From: Macrococcoides canis
Lineage (GTDB): Bacteria; Bacillota; Bacilli; Staphylococcales; Staphylococcaceae
Assembly (NCBI RefSeq): GCF_002119805.1
Contig: NZ_CP021059.1
Location: forward strand, 1,674,001 to 1,738,000
DNA: 64,000 bases
Direction: 5' to 3'
The translations under genes and the position numbers were made by a program. A model generated the notes under the pieces. That model did not search any database, had not been told where the DNA came from, and saw nothing but the letters and a program-made list of their open reading frames with translations. Positions within the stretch are counted from its first letter, which is position 1. Each line of letters starts with the position of its first letter. Below, piece by piece: positions 47,066 to 57,099 of this stretch.

Positions 47066-47105
47066 AAAATGAACCCCATGTGATATTTCACATGGGGTTC
47101 ATTTT
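47066..47105. terminator. Bidirectional terminator between proline dehydrogenase and ribH
   Basis: A perfect 18-bp stem (47066-47083 with 47088-47105), loop TATT, with A and T tracts at the base. Confidence 0.95.
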
Positions 47106-47568
47106 ATATCTCATCCATCATCTTATTTAAGTTCGCCATTTCAATCGCACTAATTGCTGCTTCTCCACCTTTATTCCCTGCTTTTGTTCCAGCTCTTTCA
47201 ATCGCCTGTTCGATACTTTCTGTTGTTACTACGCCGAAGATGACCGGAGTGCCATATTCAGAAGCTTTCGCAATACCTTTTGCCGCTTCATTACATACAT
47301 AGTCGTAATGTGTTGTCGCCCCGCGAATGACACAACCTAATGTAATGACTGCATCATATTTTTGTTTTTGTGCAAGCTTTGAAGCGACAAATGGAAGTTC
47401 AAACGCACCTGGCACTAAAAATGTATCGATATCCTCCTTGATCACACCGTGTCGTTCTAAAGTATCGAGCGCTCCTTCAGTCAGACGGTCTGTAATAAAA
47501 TGATTAAAACGTGATGTAATAACTGCAATCTTTAAACCTTCACCTGTTAACTTTGCACTATAGTTCAT
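47104..47568 (-). CDS. ribH: 6,7-dimethyl-8-ribityllumazine synthase
   Basis: 154 aa, full length. Condenses the pyrimidinedione product with dihydroxybutanone phosphate to lumazine. Conserved elements: [11 protein letters not shown] at the N-terminus, [10 protein letters not shown], and [14 protein letters not shown] with the catalytic His. Overlaps the end of ribBA by 4 bases. Last gene of ribD-ribE-ribBA-ribH. Confidence 0.97.
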   Translation of the reverse strand: MNYSAKLTGEGLKIAVITSRFNHFITDRLTEGALDTLERHGVIKEDIDTFLVPGAFELPFVASKLAQKQKYDAVITLGCVIRGATTHYDYVCNEAAKGIAKASEYGTPVIFGVVTTESIEQAIERAGTKAGNKGGEAAISAIEMANLNKMMDEI

Positions 47569-48755
47569 ATTAAATTCTCCTTTAGTAAATGTCCTAGTTT
47601 TTGTTTTTTAGTTTCAAGATAATCTTTGTTCTCTTCCACACTTTGAAATTGGTGCGGAATGCGTTCGATTACTTCGATGCCATAATGCTTGAGCCCTGTT
47701 ATCTTACGAGGATTATTCGTCAGCAGTTCTACTTTATTTACACCGAGATCCCGAAGCATTGATGCAGCGACAGCATAATCGCGCAAATCACTGCCAAAGC
47801 CGAGCGCATGGTTCGCTTCTACTGTATCGAGTCCTTGTTCAATCTTTTCGTAAGCTTTCAGTTTATTGATAAGCCCGATACCTCGGCCTTCCTGTCTTAA
47901 ATAAAGCAGTATACCGCCGTGCTTATCAATATGCAGCATCGCTTCTTCAAGCTGCTTGCCGCAATCACAGCGTTTACTATGGAAGACGTCTCCAGTTAGA
48001 CATTCTGAATGGATGCGAATATGGGGAATCCCTTTGTAAGGCTTCACATATGCAACGTGTTCTTTATCCGAATAGATTTCTTTAAAGCCATACATCTGAA
48101 ATGTACCGAAAGCTGTCGGCATATGTACTTTCGCTTCACGCGTGACAAGTGGCTTTGTCGACTTAATATAGTCAATGATGGCATCGATTGTAATCATCTT
48201 CAATTGATGCTTCTCTTTATATAGGACTAAGTCGTCACGTCTCGCCATCGTCCCGTCATCTTTAATAATTTCACAGATAACGCCCGTCTCACTTGCACCT
48301 GTGAGCTGTGCCAGATCCACACATGCTTCTGTATGACCTTTTCGTTTAAGCACCCCACCTTGCTGTGCAATGAGCGGGAAGATATGACCTGGCTGGTTAA
48401 ACTGAGCTAACGTGACATTATTATCTGTCAGGGCTTTCACTGTCATATAGCGTTCCTTTGCACTAATGCCTGTCGTCGTATCTTTATGATCGATACTGAC
48501 TGTAAATGCCGTTTTATTTGGATCCTGATTGTTCATCGTCATTGGCAAAAGTCCCAGCTTATCGTTAAGTTCATGCGAAATCGGCGCACAGACAAGTCCT
48601 CTTGCATGCGTAATCATAAAGTTGATCGTCTCTTCGGTCATAAAGTCTGTAATCGCAATGAGATCTCCTTCATTTTCACGGTCTTCATCGTCAACTACGA
48701 TAATCGGTTTACCAAGCTTCAAATCTTGCAGTGCTTCTTCAATGGAATCAAACAT
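47565..48755 (-). CDS. ribBA: Bifunctional DHBP synthase / GTP cyclohydrolase II
   Basis: 396 aa. The N-terminal half is 3,4-dihydroxy-2-butanone-4-phosphate synthase ([11 protein letters not shown], acidic loop); the C-terminal half is GTP cyclohydrolase II with the zinc Cys motif [15 protein letters not shown] and RQEGRGIGL. Supplies both riboflavin precursors. Start overlaps the ribE stop by 1 base. Confidence 0.97.
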   Translation of the reverse strand: MFDSIEEALQDLKLGKPIIVVDDEDRENEGDLIAITDFMTEETINFMITHARGLVCAPISHELNDKLGLLPMTMNNQDPNKTAFTVSIDHKDTTTGISAKERYMTVKALTDNNVTLAQFNQPGHIFPLIAQQGGVLKRKGHTEACVDLAQLTGASETGVICEIIKDDGTMARRDDLVLYKEKHQLKMITIDAIIDYIKSTKPLVTREAKVHMPTAFGTFQMYGFKEIYSDKEHVAYVKPYKGIPHIRIHSECLTGDVFHSKRCDCGKQLEEAMLHIDKHGGILLYLRQEGRGIGLINKLKAYEKIEQGLDTVEANHALGFGSDLRDYAVAASMLRDLGVNKVELLTNNPRKITGLKHYGIEVIERIPHQFQSVEENKDYLETKKQKLGHLLKENLI

Positions 48756-49378
48756 TACATCATCATCTCCAGTTTAGATAAAGTGAGTGTTTCACTCGAC
48801 TTCATCTGATTTAATATATATTTGCCGAGCATATCAAATTCGATATGTACTTTATCGCCCGTCTTAAGTGTCTTAAGCATCGTGCTGCGTACTGTTTCAG
48901 GAATAATATTTAATGTGATTGTATTCGTCAGTTCAAAGATCGTCAGAGAAATACCGTTCACTGCAATCGAACCTTTAGGAATCACGTTTCGTCTGAATTG
49001 TTCCGGGCAGACAAGTTCGATAATATAAGTCTTTTCATTCTGCTGGATACGTTTCACCGAGACACTCGTGTCGATATGTCCGCTGACGAAGTGGCCACCA
49101 AGACGCGTTGTCGGCAGTAATGCGCGTTCAAGGTTCACTTCGGTGCCGACTTTCATCGTGTGAAAAAGCGTAATCGCACTAGTACCACGCACGATATCAA
49201 CGGTAAACGACTGCGCATTAAATGATGTCACCGTCAGGCACACACCGTTTACGCTAATAGAGTCTCCGATATGCATATCGGATAATATTTTCTGACAGTT
49301 AATCGTCATCACTGTCGTATCACTTTGCTGCTTCATCTGAGAAATTGTACCGACTTCTTCTACGATACCTGTAAACAA
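48755..49378 (-). CDS. ribE: Riboflavin synthase (alpha subunit)
   Basis: 207 aa with two similar barrels: MFTGIVEEVGTISQM at the N-terminus and GHIDTSVSVKRI/second-domain start near 97. Converts two lumazines into riboflavin and pyrimidinedione. Second gene of the rib operon; 4 bp after ribD. Confidence 0.96.
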   Translation of the reverse strand: MFTGIVEEVGTISQMKQQSDTTVMTINCQKILSDMHIGDSISVNGVCLTVTSFNAQSFTVDIVRGTSAITLFHTMKVGTEVNLERALLPTTRLGGHFVSGHIDTSVSVKRIQQNEKTYIIELVCPEQFRRNVIPKGSIAVNGISLTIFELTNTITLNIIPETVRSTMLKTLKTGDKVHIEFDMLGKYILNQMKSSETLTLSKLEMMM

Positions 49379-49382
49379 GAGA

Positions 49383-50408
49383 TCACGCCTTTCTGTAAAT
49401 AAGGAGTACGTCGTCGTCGAACTGATTTACAGAGACAAGATTAAAATGCGTCATATCACGCATTGAGGAAAGCGTATCAGTCGTTAAAAACTGATGTTTT
49501 GAAGTTCCACCTAACAGTTTCGGGGCAATGTAGTGGTGTATTTCGTTATAGCACTGTGCTTCAATAAAAGAGCGGATGGTCTGCATACCGCCTTCAATTA
49601 ATAAATTACGGATGCGCTCGTTATAAAGCGCTTTTAATATATCTTCAGGACTTAAGTGCGGGACATGGATAATTGTCACGCCTTCGATATGCTGCGCGAT
49701 GGCTGAAATGACAATTAATCGTGACCTGTCATAATCGTTATCGTCTTGTGTATTTAATACAAATGGACCATTTGTAACGATGACTTTGTAGATGCGTTTA
49801 TCTTTGTAAAGTCGCGCGTCAAGGGTCGGTGTATCCTTTTTATATGTATTGTACCCAACCAATATCGCATCCATCCCGTAACGCACACGATGTGCATGTG
49901 CACGAGATTTATCGTTCGTAATCCATTTGCTTATACTTTCGTCATCGGCAGTCTTACCGTCAATCGTTGTCGCCATCTTGATCGTAACATAAGGGACTGA
50001 TGCTGTCTTACTCTTGAAAAAAGGTGCATAAAACGCATCGATTGCATCATCTTCCACCTTTTCAACTTCTATACCTTTAGACTGCATATAGCTTACACCT
50101 GAAGATAATGTTACATCTGACGCTGCATAGACAACCTTACTTATGCCAGCAGCGACGATCTTCTCGGTACAAGGTGGCGTCTTCCCATGATGGCTGCATG
50201 GCTCAAGCGTGCAATAAAGTGTCGCACCAAGCGCATGAGTACCTGCCATGTTAATCGCATTCACTTCAGCATGCGCCTCACCTTCAGTCAGGTGGGCACC
50301 GATGCCGACGATGCGATCATCTTTGACGATAACACAGCCGACAGCAGGATTCATCCCAGTCTGTCCTTCTGTCCATTTCACTAGTTCAAATGCTTTGTTA
50401 ATATACAT
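49383..50408 (-). CDS. ribD: Bifunctional riboflavin deaminase/reductase
   Basis: 341 aa: an N-terminal cytidine-deaminase-like domain with zinc motifs HAEVNAI (His, Glu) and CTLEPCSHHGKTPPC, then a reductase domain from about residue 150 (KMATTIDGKTADD). Two early steps of riboflavin synthesis. ATG after AGGAGG, immediately downstream of an attenuator terminator. Confidence 0.96.
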   Translation of the reverse strand: MYINKAFELVKWTEGQTGMNPAVGCVIVKDDRIVGIGAHLTEGEAHAEVNAINMAGTHALGATLYCTLEPCSHHGKTPPCTEKIVAAGISKVVYAASDVTLSSGVSYMQSKGIEVEKVEDDAIDAFYAPFFKSKTASVPYVTIKMATTIDGKTADDESISKWITNDKSRAHAHRVRYGMDAILVGYNTYKKDTPTLDARLYKDKRIYKVIVTNGPFVLNTQDDNDYDRSRLIVISAIAQHIEGVTIIHVPHLSPEDILKALYNERIRNLLIEGGMQTIRSFIEAQCYNEIHHYIAPKLLGGTSKHQFLTTDTLSSMRDMTHFNLVSVNQFDDDVLLIYRKA

Positions 50409-50426
50409 CTGTTCCTCCTATAAAAA

Positions 50427-50456
50427 AATCACCCGAACAATGAAGTTCGGGTGATT
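50427..50456 (-). terminator. FMN-controlled attenuator terminator before ribD
   Basis: A 12-bp stem AATCACCCGAAC/GTTCGGGTGATT is followed on the minus strand by seven T and, directly after, the ribD ribosome site. It is the expression platform of the FMN riboswitch. Confidence 0.9.
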
Positions 50457-50544
50457 GAAATTTAGGTTCAACAAATAAGACCATAAAATAGCGATTGTCG
50501 AGTTTTAAGTCATCAACAAATAAACCATCGACTAATGGTATCTT

Positions 50545-50667
50545 ATTCTTTCTCCCATCCAGACTTTAACTGTCGGCCTCTGATTTTCAAAGAGTCAGCC
50601 TTATGCAGTGCATAAGGGTCGCGGGCTATCACCGCCGGTTGGGAATTTCACCCTGCCCCGAAAGAAT
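50545..50667 (-). promoter_or_regulatory. FMN riboswitch (RFN element) of the rib operon
   Basis: On the minus strand the RFN core reads GGGGCAGGGTGAAATTCCCA, then ACCGGCGGTGATAGCCCGCGA, and ends with GTCTGGATGGGAGAAAGAAT. The closing helix ATTCTTTC/GAAAGAAT is at 50545-50552/50660-50667. Between aptamer and terminator lies an imperfect direct repeat (TCAACAAATAA at 50467 and 50513). Confidence 0.97.
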
Positions 50668-50803
50668 GTTATTAACTTGTCTGTCTATTACGACAATTTA
50701 ATCGTACCGAAGTTAATCATAAAAATCAATGAAAAGATTTTGGGATATGGTTGGTGGTTGATGAAGTGTGATAGTTGCTGAGCCCCTTACATACGAAGTG
50801 TAC

Positions 50804-50903
50804 ACCATCTTGGCTCATGTTTATTTTTTATGAGCCAACTTGACGTGAGCATTTTAGTAATAGAAACCAAAGTGGCACGTGGTTATATTTTACGTGCCAC
50901 TTT
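50804..50903 (+). repeat. Array 3, two T-loop hairpins 62 bp apart
   Basis: Hairpin cores start at 50812 (GGCTCAT/ATGAGCC) and 50874 (stem AAGTGGCACGT/ACGTGCCACTT). The second has the central base pair swapped relative to array 1 (GGCTCG to GGCACG with the matching CGAGCC to CGTGCC). The T-rich loop is on the plus strand as elsewhere. Located between the FMN riboswitch and the hutI terminator. Confidence 0.88.
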
Positions 50904-50961
50904 AATAAATATCACCATACACTCAACTTCCTCTCCACTTCCCGATATCATTCCAAAAAAA

Positions 50962-50983
50962 ATCACCCTCATCCGAGGGTGAT
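50962..50983 (-). terminator. Terminator of hutI
   Basis: The perfect stem ATCACCCTC/GAGGGTGAT with loop ATCC is followed on the minus strand by eight T. Confidence 0.92.
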
Positions 50984-50991
50984 ACACCTTA

Positions 50992-52224
50992 CTATTTCAA
51001 CTTAAATTCATTCTCAACAATGACTTTCCCTTTATGAATCACTTTTTCTGCATGGTTGACACCATATTGATATGGTACATATTCATGGTTCTTCGCATGC
51101 CATATGACTAAGTTTGCTTCGTCTCCAGCGTCGATTGTTCCAGCATCTAAGCCAATAGCTTTCGCTGCATTTACTGTAACAGCATTCCAGATTTCTTTCG
51201 GTGATAATTTAAGTTTCAGTGCTGCAATGCTCATCACCATCTGTAAGTTACTTGTTACACAGCTTCCTGGATTGTAGTCTGTCGCAATCGCAATGGCACC
51301 GTTATTGTCCAGCATTCCGCGTGCGTCTGCGTATTCATTTTTATCAAGGTAGAATGTTGTTCCTGGTAATAATACTGCGACTGTATCACTGTCTTTTAGC
51401 ATTTGTTTGCCTTTTTCACTTGCTGCGACTAAGTGATCGGCACTGATTGCATCTTCTTCGATCGCAAGTTCTAATCCACCGAGCGGGTCGATTTCATCTG
51501 CATGAATTTTTACTGGCATGCCAAGCTTTTTCGCTGCCTGCATATATTCACGTGACTGATCGATTGTAAATACACCTGTTTCGCAGAAGATATCGGCAAA
51601 GTCTGCTAAGTCTTTCACCTTTTCCAGGTCGTCGATACATTCTTTAATAAATGTATCGCTATCTTTATCTTTTGGTACGGCGTGTGGTCCAAGGTACGTA
51701 TGTTTCATATTGATGCCGTATTTTTCTTGTAATCTTTTTGACACGCGTAACTGTTTTAACTCATGTTCTAAACTTAAGCCGTAACCACTCTTGCTTTCAA
51801 CGCTTAATACACCGTGGTGAATCATGCGCAGCAGTTCATGTTCTGCTTTATCAAACAGCTCGTCTTCACTTGCTTCTCGCGTTGCTTTCACTGTAGAGTG
51901 AATACCGCCGCCTTGTTCTAATATTTCTAAGTAGGACACCCCTTGGCGTTTCAAGCTCATTTCGTGTTCACGTGATCCACCGTGCACTAGATGTGTATGT
52001 GCATCGACAAGTGTTGGCGATACCGTCTTTCCAGTGGCGTCAATCGTTTCGTTCGCAGTGTACTCATCATTGAATTCACCTGCATAGATAATCTTACCAT
52101 CCTTAATAACAACCGTGCCGTTCTGAACAATACGAAGGTCTGCAAGTTCAGCCCCTTTTAATGGTTTCTCTGTCTTCTTCGGTAAGATCAGTTCACTAAT
52201 GTTCTGAATTATTAAATCGTTCAT
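50992..52224 (-). CDS. hutI: Imidazolonepropionase
   Basis: 410 aa. Third step of histidine degradation: opens imidazolone propionate to N-formimino-glutamate. Amidohydrolase metal motif [24 protein letters not shown], and a late DYNPGSC (catalytic Asp). Start taken at the ATG at 52224 (MNDLIIQ), matching the known N-terminus; several in-frame starts lie just upstream. Ten codons-scale gap (18 bp) after hutU; last gene of the hut operon. Confidence 0.96.
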   Translation of the reverse strand: MNDLIIQNISELILPKKTEKPLKGAELADLRIVQNGTVVIKDGKIIYAGEFNDEYTANETIDATGKTVSPTLVDAHTHLVHGGSREHEMSLKRQGVSYLEILEQGGGIHSTVKATREASEDELFDKAEHELLRMIHHGVLSVESKSGYGLSLEHELKQLRVSKRLQEKYGINMKHTYLGPHAVPKDKDSDTFIKECIDDLEKVKDLADFADIFCETGVFTIDQSREYMQAAKKLGMPVKIHADEIDPLGGLELAIEEDAISADHLVAASEKGKQMLKDSDTVAVLLPGTTFYLDKNEYADARGMLDNNGAIAIATDYNPGSCVTSNLQMVMSIAALKLKLSPKEIWNAVTVNAAKAIGLDAGTIDAGDEANLVIWHAKNHEYVPYQYGVNHAEKVIHKGKVIVENEFKLK

Positions 52225-52242
52225 CATAACCATCCTTATCCA

Positions 52243-53892
52243 TTATTTGTCAAGCATTGGTACGTTGATGCCTTTGTCCTTAGCAACATTAATCGCAATA
52301 TCATAACCTGCGTCCACATGGCGCACAACACCCATTCCTGGATCTGTCGTCAGAACACGTTGTAATCGTTCTTCAGCGTTCTTCGTGCCATCTGCGACAA
52401 CAACCATTCCAGCATGTAATGAGTAACCCATTCCTACACCACCACCGTGATGGAATGAAATCCATGAGCCACCTGCTGCCGTGTTGATCAGTGCATTCAG
52501 AACTGCCCAGTCCCCTACTGCATCACTGCCGTCCTGCATACTTTCAGTTTCACGGTTCGGACTCGCAACACTTCCTGCATCTAAATGGTCACGTCCGATT
52601 ACGATTGGTGCAGAAATCTCTCCAGTTTCAACAAGTTTATTCAGTGCTAATCCCATTTTAGCGCGTTCGCCATATCCTAGCCAAGCGATACGGGATGGTA
52701 ATCCCTGGAATGCAATCTTCTCACTCGCTAAGTCCAGCCAGCGCATCAACTTCTTATTATCAGGGAATAATTTACGCATCTCTTCATCAGCGCGTTCGAT
52801 ATCTTTAGGATCTCCACTTAATGCTGCAAAACGGAACGGTCCTTTACCTTCACAGAAGAGTGGACGAATGTAAGCTGGTACGAATCCAGGGAAGCTGAAT
52901 GCATCTGTAACACCTTCATCAAATGCAACTTGACGGATGTTGTTACCATAATCGAATGCGACAGCGCCGCGCTTCTTATACTCGAGCATGTATTCAACGT
53001 GCTTCGCCATCGATTTCTTCGCAAGACGAACTACTTCTTCAGGATTTTCTTTACGCATCTTCACTGCTTCTTCTAATGTATATTCAACTGGCACATAACC
53101 GTTTAACGGGTCGTGAGCACTCGTCTGGTCTGTAACGATATCAACTTTGAAGTCTTTATCTAATAGTTCTTTGTAGACATCAACAGCATTCCCAACAAGT
53201 CCGATTGAAAGTGCTTCTTTCTTCTCTTTCGCTTCAGTCGCCAGACGAATCGCTTCGTCTACACTATGTGTCTTCACATCACAGTAACGCGTTTCAATAC
53301 GTTTATCGATACGGCTTTCATCGACATCAATACCGATGACTACCCCACCATTCATCGTCACAGCAAGCGGTTGTGCGCCACCCATACCACCAAGTCCTGC
53401 AGTTAATGTAATCGTACCTGCTAAGTCCCCATCGAAATGCTGATTTGCAAGTTCTCCGAATGTTTCGTACGTTCCTTGAACAATCCCTTGAGAACCGATG
53501 TAGATCCAGCTTCCTGCAGTCATCTGTCCATACATCATCAGGCCTTTTTTATCCAGCTCATTGAAATGCTCCCAGTTTGCCCATTTCGGTACAAGCACTG
53601 AGTTAGATAATAATACGCGTGGTGCCTGGTCGTGCGTTTTAAATACTGCAACAGGTTTACCAGACTGAACGAGTAACGTTTCATCCTTTTCTAAATTGCG
53701 TAAGCTTTCAACAATCGCATCGAAGCTTTCCCAGTTACGTGCTGCTTTACCGATACCGCCATAGACAACTAAGTTTTCAGGGTGTTCAGCAACTTCCGGG
53801 TCTAAGTTGTTGTACAGCATACGTAATACCGCTTCTTGCTCCCAGCCTTTACATTCGATTTCTAAACCTTTCTTTGCTCTAATATTTCTCAT
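52243..53892 (-). CDS. hutU: Urocanate hydratase
   Basis: 549 aa from the ATG at 53892 after TGGAGG. Second histidine-degradation step, urocanate to imidazolone propionate, with tightly bound NAD+. Typical stretches: [45 protein letters not shown] and the late [13 protein letters not shown]. Upstream is a putative transporter gene on the same strand, 25 bp away. hutH is not in this window. Confidence 0.97.
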   Translation of the reverse strand: MRNIRAKKGLEIECKGWEQEAVLRMLYNNLDPEVAEHPENLVVYGGIGKAARNWESFDAIVESLRNLEKDETLLVQSGKPVAVFKTHDQAPRVLLSNSVLVPKWANWEHFNELDKKGLMMYGQMTAGSWIYIGSQGIVQGTYETFGELANQHFDGDLAGTITLTAGLGGMGGAQPLAVTMNGGVVIGIDVDESRIDKRIETRYCDVKTHSVDEAIRLATEAKEKKEALSIGLVGNAVDVYKELLDKDFKVDIVTDQTSAHDPLNGYVPVEYTLEEAVKMRKENPEEVVRLAKKSMAKHVEYMLEYKKRGAVAFDYGNNIRQVAFDEGVTDAFSFPGFVPAYIRPLFCEGKGPFRFAALSGDPKDIERADEEMRKLFPDNKKLMRWLDLASEKIAFQGLPSRIAWLGYGERAKMGLALNKLVETGEISAPIVIGRDHLDAGSVASPNRETESMQDGSDAVGDWAVLNALINTAAGGSWISFHHGGGVGMGYSLHAGMVVVADGTKNAEERLQRVLTTDPGMGVVRHVDAGYDIAINVAKDKGINVPMLDK

Positions 53893-53917
53893 TATAACTG
53901 CCTCCATTTATTTAGAT

Positions 53918-55192
53918 TTAAAAGATTAATAATGCAAGTGGAATGGTAATCACTAATGTCAGTAATACACGTTCAAACCAGATAACGACCAGTTTCCAGA
54001 TTGGTATCTTAATATCTGTAGATAAGATAACTGGCACAACACTCGAGAAGAAGATGATTGCAGAAATACTCATCACTCCCGTTGTAAAGCGCGTCACCAG
54101 ATCCGCATCCTGTGCGATTGCTGCCGGTAACAGCATTTCAATGATGGAAATCGTTGATGCTTCTGCTAAGACCGGTACATCAATACCCGGGAACAGAGAT
54201 AACACCGGATAGAAGATGAACGAAATGTACTTGATAATCGGTGTATACTTCGCAATCAGTAAACCGAGCAGTCCGACAGACATGATAGACGGTAATATCG
54301 CCATCGTCATCACGACTCCATCTTTAATATTGATCTTAATGTTTTCCCATAATGTGTAGCTTTCTTTCACTGCATCTTGCGCATCAAGCCATGCTTCCTG
54401 CAGTAAAGAGGTCCCGCGAGAAACTTCTTCTTTATACGGCTGATTATTGTATGTTGCTGTCGACTCAAAGCGAATCGGCGGGATATGAACCGTGATTGCC
54501 GTCACGATGAATGTCACGACGAGCGTGAACCAGAAGAATAAGTTCCAGTGCTCCATTATGCCGAGCGTATTGGCAACGATAATCATAAATGTTGCAGAAA
54601 CAGTTGAGAATCCAGTAGCGATAATCACAGCTTCCTTATGATTATAATGCCCTTCCTTGTACACCTTATTTGTAATCATCAGACCGATAGAATAACTTCC
54701 GACAAAGGATGCGACTGCATCGACTGCTGATTTCCCTGGTGTATTGAATACTGGTCGCATAAAGGGTCTGCAGAGCACACCAACAAACTCGAGTAAACCG
54801 TAACCTACGAGCAGCGACAGAAAGATCGAGCCGATCGGTATCAGCACACCTAACGGAATCGCCAGCTTCTCATAAAGAAAAGGTCCAAGATCCTTGCTGA
54901 GTACAAAGTCAGGTCCAAAGTTAAAGACAACCATAAGTCCTACGAGTACACCCAACACCTTTAATACTGAAAATGATAAATCTGTGAAGCTGCGTTTCCA
55001 TGTTCCTTTAATGAATGGATATACTGCGCCAATCATGATCAGCAGTAATGCATAGTATGGTAATACTGGTGCAAGCAACGTTCTTACCCATCCTACTATG
55101 TGATCGATCATGATCGTATTCGTTTCTCCGATTGTGACAGGCACAAAGAAGAAGAAGATACCGATTAGACTATAGACAAAGAACCTCCACAC
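53918..55192 (-). CDS. YjiH-family membrane protein with nucleoside-recognition (Gate) domains, possible histidine-pathway transporter
   Basis: 424 aa with about ten membrane helices and Gate-domain-like glycine-rich segments (GKSAVDAVASFVGSYSIGLM). The YjiH family is of unknown substrate; linkage to hutU/hutI and divergence from the hut LysR regulator suggests import of histidine or urocanate. ATG after GGAG. First gene of the hutUI transcript. Confidence 0.8.
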   Translation of the reverse strand: MWRFFVYSLIGIFFFFVPVTIGETNTIMIDHIVGWVRTLLAPVLPYYALLLIMIGAVYPFIKGTWKRSFTDLSFSVLKVLGVLVGLMVVFNFGPDFVLSKDLGPFLYEKLAIPLGVLIPIGSIFLSLLVGYGLLEFVGVLCRPFMRPVFNTPGKSAVDAVASFVGSYSIGLMITNKVYKEGHYNHKEAVIIATGFSTVSATFMIIVANTLGIMEHWNLFFWFTLVVTFIVTAITVHIPPIRFESTATYNNQPYKEEVSRGTSLLQEAWLDAQDAVKESYTLWENIKINIKDGVVMTMAILPSIMSVGLLGLLIAKYTPIIKYISFIFYPVLSLFPGIDVPVLAEASTISIIEMLLPAAIAQDADLVTRFTTGVMSISAIIFFSSVVPVILSTDIKIPIWKLVVIWFERVLLTLVITIPLALLIF

Positions 55193-55315
55193 ATGGCCAT
55201 CTCCAAATTAATTAAATTTTCTGAATACATATTTATTATAATCTGCTATTATATAGTTATCTAATATAAATAAACTAATTAATAATAGCTTTTAACTATA
55301 AAAGGAGCGTAAACA
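55193..55315. promoter_or_regulatory. Divergent control region between the hut transporter and LysR regulator
   Basis: 123 AT-rich bases. Two 8-mers occur in opposite orientation: TATAGTTA (55252-55259) and TAACTATA (55293-55300); also GCTATTA (55245-55251) and TAATAGC (55283-55289). These are candidate LysR half-sites. No certain promoter was read. Confidence 0.35.
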
Positions 55316-56203
55316 GTGAAAATTCTGCATTTCGAATATTATATTGCGGTCGTCGAACACCGCAGTTTCACAAAAGCGAGTGCGTATCTGCACATTAGTC
55401 AGCCATCATTAACAGCTGCCATCAAGAAGCTGGAAGCTGAAGTAGGATATAAGCTTTTGACGAGAAGTACGAAGGAGATCAAGATTACGGAGCGTGGTAT
55501 ACTGTTCTATCAGTATGCTAAAGATATCGTGCATAAATATCAGCAGACGGTCGAACAGATGTATGACTTAAATTACAGCAATACCCCTAAAATTAAAGTC
55601 GGTATATTAGAGTCTGCAAGCAAATGGGTAAGTGCAGTCATCGCGCAGCATAAAAGGCATTATACGGATCAGCATTATATGATCAGAGAAATATTGTCGA
55701 CAGATACGATCGCACAGGCCATCACCAACTATGATGTCCATATCGCATTATCTAATGAACAGCTTATCCATGATGATATTATTTCACTGCCATTGTATTC
55801 AGAGGACTATATCCTCACGGCTCCAAACGATACATTCAACAACAAAAGAAGCGTCAATTTAAGCGAACTGCCGCTGATTCTGCCGAACGATTCTTTTCAA
55901 GTCCGTAAACATTTAAATGATTATTTCTTAAGGCATAATATCAGGCCTCATATCGTACTTGAAGTAGACCGTTTTGAAACGGCGCTTAACTATGTGCATG
56001 AGCGTGTCGGTTATGCTGTCATTCCTAAAATCTACTATCAGTCTCATAACGCATCTCATCTTAATGCGATCACCATCCGTCCGAACATCAGCCGCACGAT
56101 CTACATCAATTACCACAAAAAAAGAAAGCACTCTACAAGAGTACTTTCTTTAATCGATGGCTTTATAAAATATTGGGATTTCGGTGCACTGCAAAAAACA
56201 TGA
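55316..56203 (+). CDS. LysR-type regulator, probable hut operon regulator
   Basis: 295 aa. The N-terminal winged helix (FEYYIAVVEHRSFTKASAYLHISQPSLTAAIKKLEAEVGYKLL region) is a typical LysR reader, followed by the co-inducer-binding domain. GTG start at 55316 after AAGGAG, 8 nt spacing. It is divergent from the hut transporter/hutU/hutI transcript and convergent with hutG, which it overlaps by 41 bp. Likely senses a histidine-pathway intermediate. Confidence 0.88.
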   Translation: MKILHFEYYIAVVEHRSFTKASAYLHISQPSLTAAIKKLEAEVGYKLLTRSTKEIKITERGILFYQYAKDIVHKYQQTVEQMYDLNYSNTPKIKVGILESASKWVSAVIAQHKRHYTDQHYMIREILSTDTIAQAITNYDVHIALSNEQLIHDDIISLPLYSEDYILTAPNDTFNNKRSVNLSELPLILPNDSFQVRKHLNDYFLRHNIRPHIVLEVDRFETALNYVHERVGYAVIPKIYYQSHNASHLNAITIRPNISRTIYINYHKKRKHSTRVLSLIDGFIKYWDFGALQKT

Positions 56204-57098
56204 TATGACCGACAAGCTTGGCAGTGCGGCCGTCTATATCATATTCTGGATTCATCTCAGCGATGCTCAAGTGACGCGTCTTCCCGTATGAGAGCACTTC
56301 TCTGACGAGACGCTCGACTTGCTGAGGTGTAAGCCCGAAGCTGCATGGTGCACTGACTCCTGGAGCAAATGCACTGTCAATCACATCAAGACATAATGTC
56401 AGCATAATAATGTCATACTGCTCGATAAAGGACTGGATGATTTCATCTGTCGTATCATAGTCGATATCTTCAGCGAGCACATATTTCACATCATACTGCT
56501 CGGCCACTTCAAATAAATGCTGTGTATTACCCGCTTCCTGCAGCCCAAGCACTAAATAACCGGCATCCGCATCTTCATCAAGAATCTGTTTAAACCCGGT
56601 TCCACTCGTCGCACTTTCACTATCACGCAGATCAAAATGGGCATCAATGTTAATAACACCGATTGACTGATCCGGATATAGAGCTTTCAACCCTTTAAAA
56701 TGTGCATAAGAAATATCATGACCCCCACCGATTAACAGGTGGAACTTCGCATAGTCATTCGTCTTATCGATGAGTTCAGCATATTCATGCTGCACATTCT
56801 CAACAATTTTCTCTTCAGTCGTTACATTCCCAAAGTCAGCAATTGATAAATCATGCATGAGTGGCAGGTTACCAAACTTGGTACGTATCGCATCAGGCCC
56901 TTGCTTCGCTCCTACCCTACCTTGATTCAGATAGACTCCGCGGTCAACAGCATAACCAAGGATACCGACGTCAAATCGTTCTGTCAGTTCGTCCTGTGCA
57001 TCCACTATTTGTACAGTTTGAAAGTTTCTGAAGTGTGCACGATTGTCATGATCGTCAATTCTGCCATGCCAAAGCGCCGCATCTGCTTTACTATACAT
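56163..57098 (-). CDS. hutG: Formimidoylglutamase
   Basis: 311 aa, ureohydrolase family. Hydrolyses N-formimino-glutamate to glutamate and formamide. Metal motifs GGGHDIS, NIDAHFDLRD and LDVIDSAFAPGVSAP. ATG at 57098 after AGGAGG, a site lying in the end of the upstream FAD protein gene. The last 41 bp overlap the LysR gene antisense. Confidence 0.94.
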   Translation of the reverse strand: MYSKADAALWHGRIDDHDNRAHFRNFQTVQIVDAQDELTERFDVGILGYAVDRGVYLNQGRVGAKQGPDAIRTKFGNLPLMHDLSIADFGNVTTEEKIVENVQHEYAELIDKTNDYAKFHLLIGGGHDISYAHFKGLKALYPDQSIGVINIDAHFDLRDSESATSGTGFKQILDEDADAGYLVLGLQEAGNTQHLFEVAEQYDVKYVLAEDIDYDTTDEIIQSFIEQYDIIMLTLCLDVIDSAFAPGVSAPCSFGLTPQQVERLVREVLSYGKTRHLSIAEMNPEYDIDGRTAKLVGHIMFFAVHRNPNIL

Positions 57099-57099
57099 C

